Source of the DNA: Byssochlamys sp. IMV 00236
Taxonomy: Eukaryota > Ascomycota > Eurotiomycetes > Eurotiales > Thermoascaceae
Reading direction: 5' to 3'
DNA length: 11,470 nt
Assembly: GCA_001931875.2 (NCBI GenBank)
Contig: MSJH02000595.1
Span: forward strand, 1 to 11,470
Shown here: piece after piece, positions 8,894 through 11,470 of the stretch
Layout of the letters: the number at the start of each line of letters is the position of its first letter
Numbering within the stretch: position 1 is the first letter of the stretch
Translations under genes and position numbers: made by a program
Notes under the pieces: generated by a model
What the model saw: the letters and a program-made list of their open reading frames with translations, nothing else
Databases searched by the model: none
Told to the model about the DNA's origin: nothing

Positions 8894-9129
8894 TGTCTTT
8901 TTTATTAAACCATTCGGACTTTGAACTACTGGTAGAGGTTTAATGCAGTAAAACGTTATCAGACTTGATCTCTTTCTTATCCCGATGAAGCTCGAATGTG
9001 ATGCGTGTACTCCCATTATCACGCACTTTTCCTTCAGGTGCCCTGATCGAATTTTGATCTGAACGTTGACAGTTGTGGTGACATTTGAAAAAAGAATAGC
9101 TTCATCACATTTTGTTATTACGTTAAACC

Positions 9130-9137
9130 TGACGTCA
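9130..9137. promoter_or_regulatory. CRE palindrome TGACGTCA upstream of GPD
   Basis: A perfect 8-bp CRE, the site of ATF/CREB-type bZIP factors, lies 303 bp before the GPD start. In yeasts, stress-MAPK-controlled bZIP factors (Sko1, Atf1) act through this site on osmostress genes, so a role at GPD is plausible. It also falls inside the coding-like stretch described for this region, which would make it incidental. Confidence 0.4.
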
Positions 9138-9826
9138 TGTTGAGACCCATAAAGTTTCTGGAAAAGGCATCAAAGTATGTTCTATATTTATATTAGAAAA
9201 AAAAAACTACAACAAATACCAGGTTGTCACTCAACAGGATAGTATAAGGTACAGCAACAATGACCCAAAAAAAAGCACGCCACGGACGGTTATATGACAC
9301 ACATACATACACACAATAAGATCCGGGAAATAAAGTTTAAAGGTGGGGAGAAAATCAGCTGCTAATAGTAACTGTAACTTAAAACAAGAAACCCTTATAT
9401 CTTTATTAATCTTGCAGTCAATATAAAAAAAAAAGAAAGTGAAATGTTGTCAAAAAAGTCAATGTAGCTTAGTTGCAGCTGTCTTATTTGAAGATCAACC
9501 GACATGTGATTAAAAACCATAGTTTTTATAGTTGCTTGTTGCCCTTTAAGTTAACTTTAAAGTCCAGACTCTTTTTTAAGCAGAGAGAAAAGAGTAGGTT
9601 TATATTCATCACAGCCGCTGAAGAGCAAATGTTTTGTTTATTTCGTTTGGTTCAGATATGTATAAAGGACCTATTCAGATGAGACATTCTCCTTCAATCT
9701 GGTGCTTGCTACAAAGAAACTCAGCATACCAAACAGTAGTGATATTGCCTCTCTAGGCCACTTTAATTTAATTTAATATATATGAATATCTTGTTGATTT
9801 AGACAATTAGCGTTTTATGTATAGTA

Positions 9827-11332
9827 TTAAAAATATCTTCCTTCAAGTAAGTATGATATCTCTGGTTTAAATTCCTCGGATGGTCCAAAGGCAGGACTAG
9901 GTAAGTTATAAGGCTTTAACTCAAGCACACCTCTACCTCCTGGTATTAAACGTTGTAAATCCTGTTTGGAAGGCACGGGCTCATATGATACCTATATACA
10001 AATCCCGTCAATTACTCTCATATATCAATAGTGCCATTATACATACCGTATCATTGATCATTGTATATCTATTTATCAGTTCGTTAACTTCTTCTTCTTC
10101 ATGACTCGCTCTTAATGCAATTGCAGATTTCTTCAAGTGCTTCTTAGATAGACTCATGTGCTGTAAAAGACGCAAATCAGCTTTACACTCTTTAGCAAAT
10201 CCAACAGCTTGACCCATTTTTCTAGAAAAAGCATATTTGAGTCCTTATTTCCTTTTTAAAAGACTACTTTTTACTGGCTATCGTTAGCATGCATGGCCAA
10301 AAACTTTTTTGTCATTGCCTATGTTTATCTTATCAGCACTAGTAGAGAGAATGTCTTTTTTGTTTCCTTACCTTATAAAACAGTATCCCATCGGCTAAAT
10401 ACTTTATCAGATCACTTGATACCTCATCTTGAGCTCCCTTAATAGACGTGATCAGCCCGTGTGCCATCTGGTACTGATCTGCTACTCCCATGTATAGCTT
10501 AGCTATTAGTGATTTCGATGTATTGTTTGAAGCAAGCGCCTTTTTGATAGCTATTGCCTGTGCATCAGCCAGTGCCATTCTAAGCAAATCAATTAGTTCT
10601 CATACTGTTATTTACTTCTTTTTTACTTTGAAAGTGCCACAGCCAACTCGCGAACTGTTTCGATTGGCCTGTTTTCTGGTGCATCTCTCCAGCTGGGTAT
10701 CACTGTATTTGCTATAAAATGGAAGACACTAGCTGCTGTATTTAATGTATCAGCTGCTTTATTGTATAATGCTGGATTGTTTTCCGCAAGCAAATAGTTA
10801 GTTTGTAAAGTGCACGCATAAGCATAAGTCATCAGCACAAAAATAAGCTCATAGTGAATATCCTTGCATGTCACACGGGGCGCATTACTTCCTGTATGAA
10901 TGATATGATCGCTCAAGGTCGTTCGCCAAGAAGTTTCTAATAAAGTGTTTATGTTTGAATGCTTTAGAGTAGCGTATGTATATATACCAATGTCTTTTTT
11001 TAATACTAGTTTTTCGGTCTCGATACAGTTTACAATACTAACTAGGTAAGGTAGATATTCTTCAATAGTCTATTGTTTAGTTTAGTTCTTCCATTCTCTT
11101 TTGTACTCTCTCCCTATTATTTGGTTTACACATGGCTATTTCTCTTTACATTCATCAGAAGTGAGTAATCTCGAGAAGACAGTGTCTCTTTCTTCATTTC
11201 TTTCAACACATTTCGTAGCTGTCCTCTTCTAGCTGTTGCATCTGATATCTCAAGTGAGTATGGTTCTACTGTTTGGAAAAAGTCTACAAAAGATAAAGAA
11301 CCAGTGGTTGGAAGAGAGTATGGGTAACTCAT
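9827..11332 (-). CDS. BROX: BROX-like BRO1-domain protein
   Basis: Six exons, 11332-11150, 11069-10627, 10579-10372, 10318-10275, 10221-10047 and 9991-9827, with introns of 80, 47, 53, 53 and 55 nt, give 405 residues, close to human BROX (about 411). The BRO1 domain fills the protein: LSFVDFFQ near the start, SLLMNTIEEYLPYLVSIV across junction 1, YELIFVLMTYAYA, ASVFHFIANTVIPSW, ALSKMALADAQAIAIKKAL across junction 2, KMGQAVGFAKECKADL, and INDTVSYEPVPSKQDL near the end. BRO1 domains bind the ESCRT-III subunit CHMP4/Snf7 on endosomal membranes. BROX-type proteins lack the V-domain and proline tail of ALIX, Bro1 and Rim20, as here. The C-terminus (LEGRYF) has no CAAX prenylation box, unlike human BROX. 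The start is the first Met, about 60 bp after a TATA box. Confidence 0.93.
10275..10318 (-). other. 44-nt microexon of the BROX-like gene
   Basis: Without this exon the flanking exons do not join in frame. With it, phases 0 and 2 match exactly and it supplies residues 279-292 (AMTKKFLAMHANDS) leading into QKMGQAVGF. Both flanking introns are 53 nt. Confidence 0.85.
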
Positions 11333-11390
11333 GATTGACAAGAAGAAAAGAGCTGTTTATTTTTGTTTATGTGTGCCAAGTGTTGCTCTT

Positions 11391-11396
11391 TTTATA
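11391..11396 (-). promoter_or_regulatory. TATA box of the BROX-like gene
   Basis: TATAAA on the minus strand lies about 60 bp upstream of the ATG at 11332. Confidence 0.5.
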
Positions 11397-11447
11397 ATTA
11401 CAAATGCCGACTCTTCTACAGGACTCTTCTTTATGTTTATGCATAGT

Positions 11448-11470
11448 AAAAAAAAAAAAAAAAAAAAAAA
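11448..11470. repeat. A23 homopolymer at the window edge
   Basis: Twenty-three consecutive A residues reach the right edge. It may continue beyond it and could be an assembly break or a poly(dA:dT) promoter element upstream of the BROX-like gene. Confidence 0.9.

Larger units (their letters stand above)
8867..9169 (-). pseudogene. Coding-like minus-strand stretch of unknown identity
   Basis: A 100-codon frame without a start begins after a possible acceptor (TTTTCCAG at 9159). Its first part has alternating polar and hydrophobic residues (DVRFNVITKCDEAILF, then VTTTVNVQIKIR), typical of beta strands. A shifted frame takes over with RAPEGKVRDNGSTRITFEL and ends in a stop at 8942-8940. Joining needs either an intron (9128-9043, weak GTTTAA donor) or a frameshift near 9045. 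A possible upstream exon around 9290-9220 encodes a hydrophobic stretch (WRAFFWVIVAVPYTILL) but has no start. If real, the gene would end only about 113 bp before the GPD start. I cannot name it. Confidence 0.25.
8828..9826. other. 1-kb region with GPD promoter and unexplained coding-like stretches
   Basis: The GPD-proximal part holds a T/C-rich leader (8830-8870) and a TATA-like box (8886-8893, minus). Further out is TGACGTCA at 9130-9137. On the minus strand, 9169-8867 is open for 100 codons and reads KLYGSQHDVRFNVITK onward. A second frame, 9101-8940 (54 codons including its stop), reads APEGKVRDNGSTRITFELHR. These can be joined by an intron at 9128-9043 or by a frameshift, but no start exon is evident. 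The distal part, 9370-9826, shows nothing coding and includes the 3' UTR of the BROX-like gene. The stretch may be a small unrecognised gene, a remnant, or chance. Confidence 0.4.

Noticed and set aside
8986..9063. 25-codon plus-strand frame with CDAC and a later Cys-Pro
   Set aside because: Too short, no flanking exons, and it overlaps the minus-strand coding-like stretch.
9261..9320. Short plus-strand frame starting MTQKKARHGR, recalling ribosomal protein eS26 N-termini
   Set aside because: It ends after 19 codons and no downstream exon with the eS26 zinc motif was found.
9464..9530. tRNA-like string (GTAGCTTAGTTGCAG)
   Set aside because: Resembles a D-arm only; there is no T-arm box B and no cloverleaf can be closed.
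10218..10371. Single 150-nt intron in the BROX-like gene
   Set aside because: Splicing it as one intron breaks the reading frame; two 53-nt introns flanking a 44-nt exon fit phase and protein family.

Overview
This window looks like nuclear DNA of a filamentous fungus, most likely an early-diverging Mucoromycota/Mucorales species (an inference from the gene set and style). It is AT-rich. Coding regions are split by many short GT-AG introns, mostly 47-86 nt, several with TACTAA-like branch points. Promoters have TATA-like boxes and pyrimidine-rich tracts, and poly(A) signals are AATAAA. All coordinates below are hand-built splice models checked for phase; there is no transcript evidence.

Left part (1-2126). 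A minus-strand gene (1-1137, cut by the left edge) encodes a protein with two CX2CX4HX7C zinc-knuckle-like motifs and a body that I associate with a high-copy mucoralean family linked to TnpB/Fanzor-type (IS605 OrfB-like) proteins. The catalytic part would lie outside the window, so this identity is unproven. Beside it on the plus strand lie orphan coding-like pieces (1341-1546 and 1716-2126) without a clear complete gene. About 0.9 kb of AT-rich non-coding sequence follows.

Middle part (3047-5489). Two plus-strand genes follow. The first (3047-4017) encodes a 285-residue protein of unknown function with a tiny 11-nt first coding exon, an N-terminal KEN motif and basic nuclear-localisation-like clusters. 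The second (4470-5489) encodes a 300-residue protein whose first exon adds a membrane segment; it has an unusually long, G-rich intron. An (AT)18 microsatellite separates it from the next, convergent gene.

Right part (5752-11332). Three minus-strand genes in a row: an Mgr3-like mitochondrial inner-membrane TPR protein (413 aa, 3 exons), an NAD-dependent glycerol-3-phosphate dehydrogenase (355 aa, 5 exons) and a BROX-like BRO1-domain protein (405 aa, 6 exons including a 44-nt microexon). These are ordinary housekeeping genes with no evident shared pathway. The roughly 1 kb between GPD and BROX holds a perfect TGACGTCA palindrome and an unexplained coding-like stretch. The window ends in a run of 23 A.

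I see no rRNA, tRNA, CRISPR array or bacterial-style operon. The most interesting item is the partial TnpB/Fanzor-like gene at the left edge and the broken coding pieces next to it.
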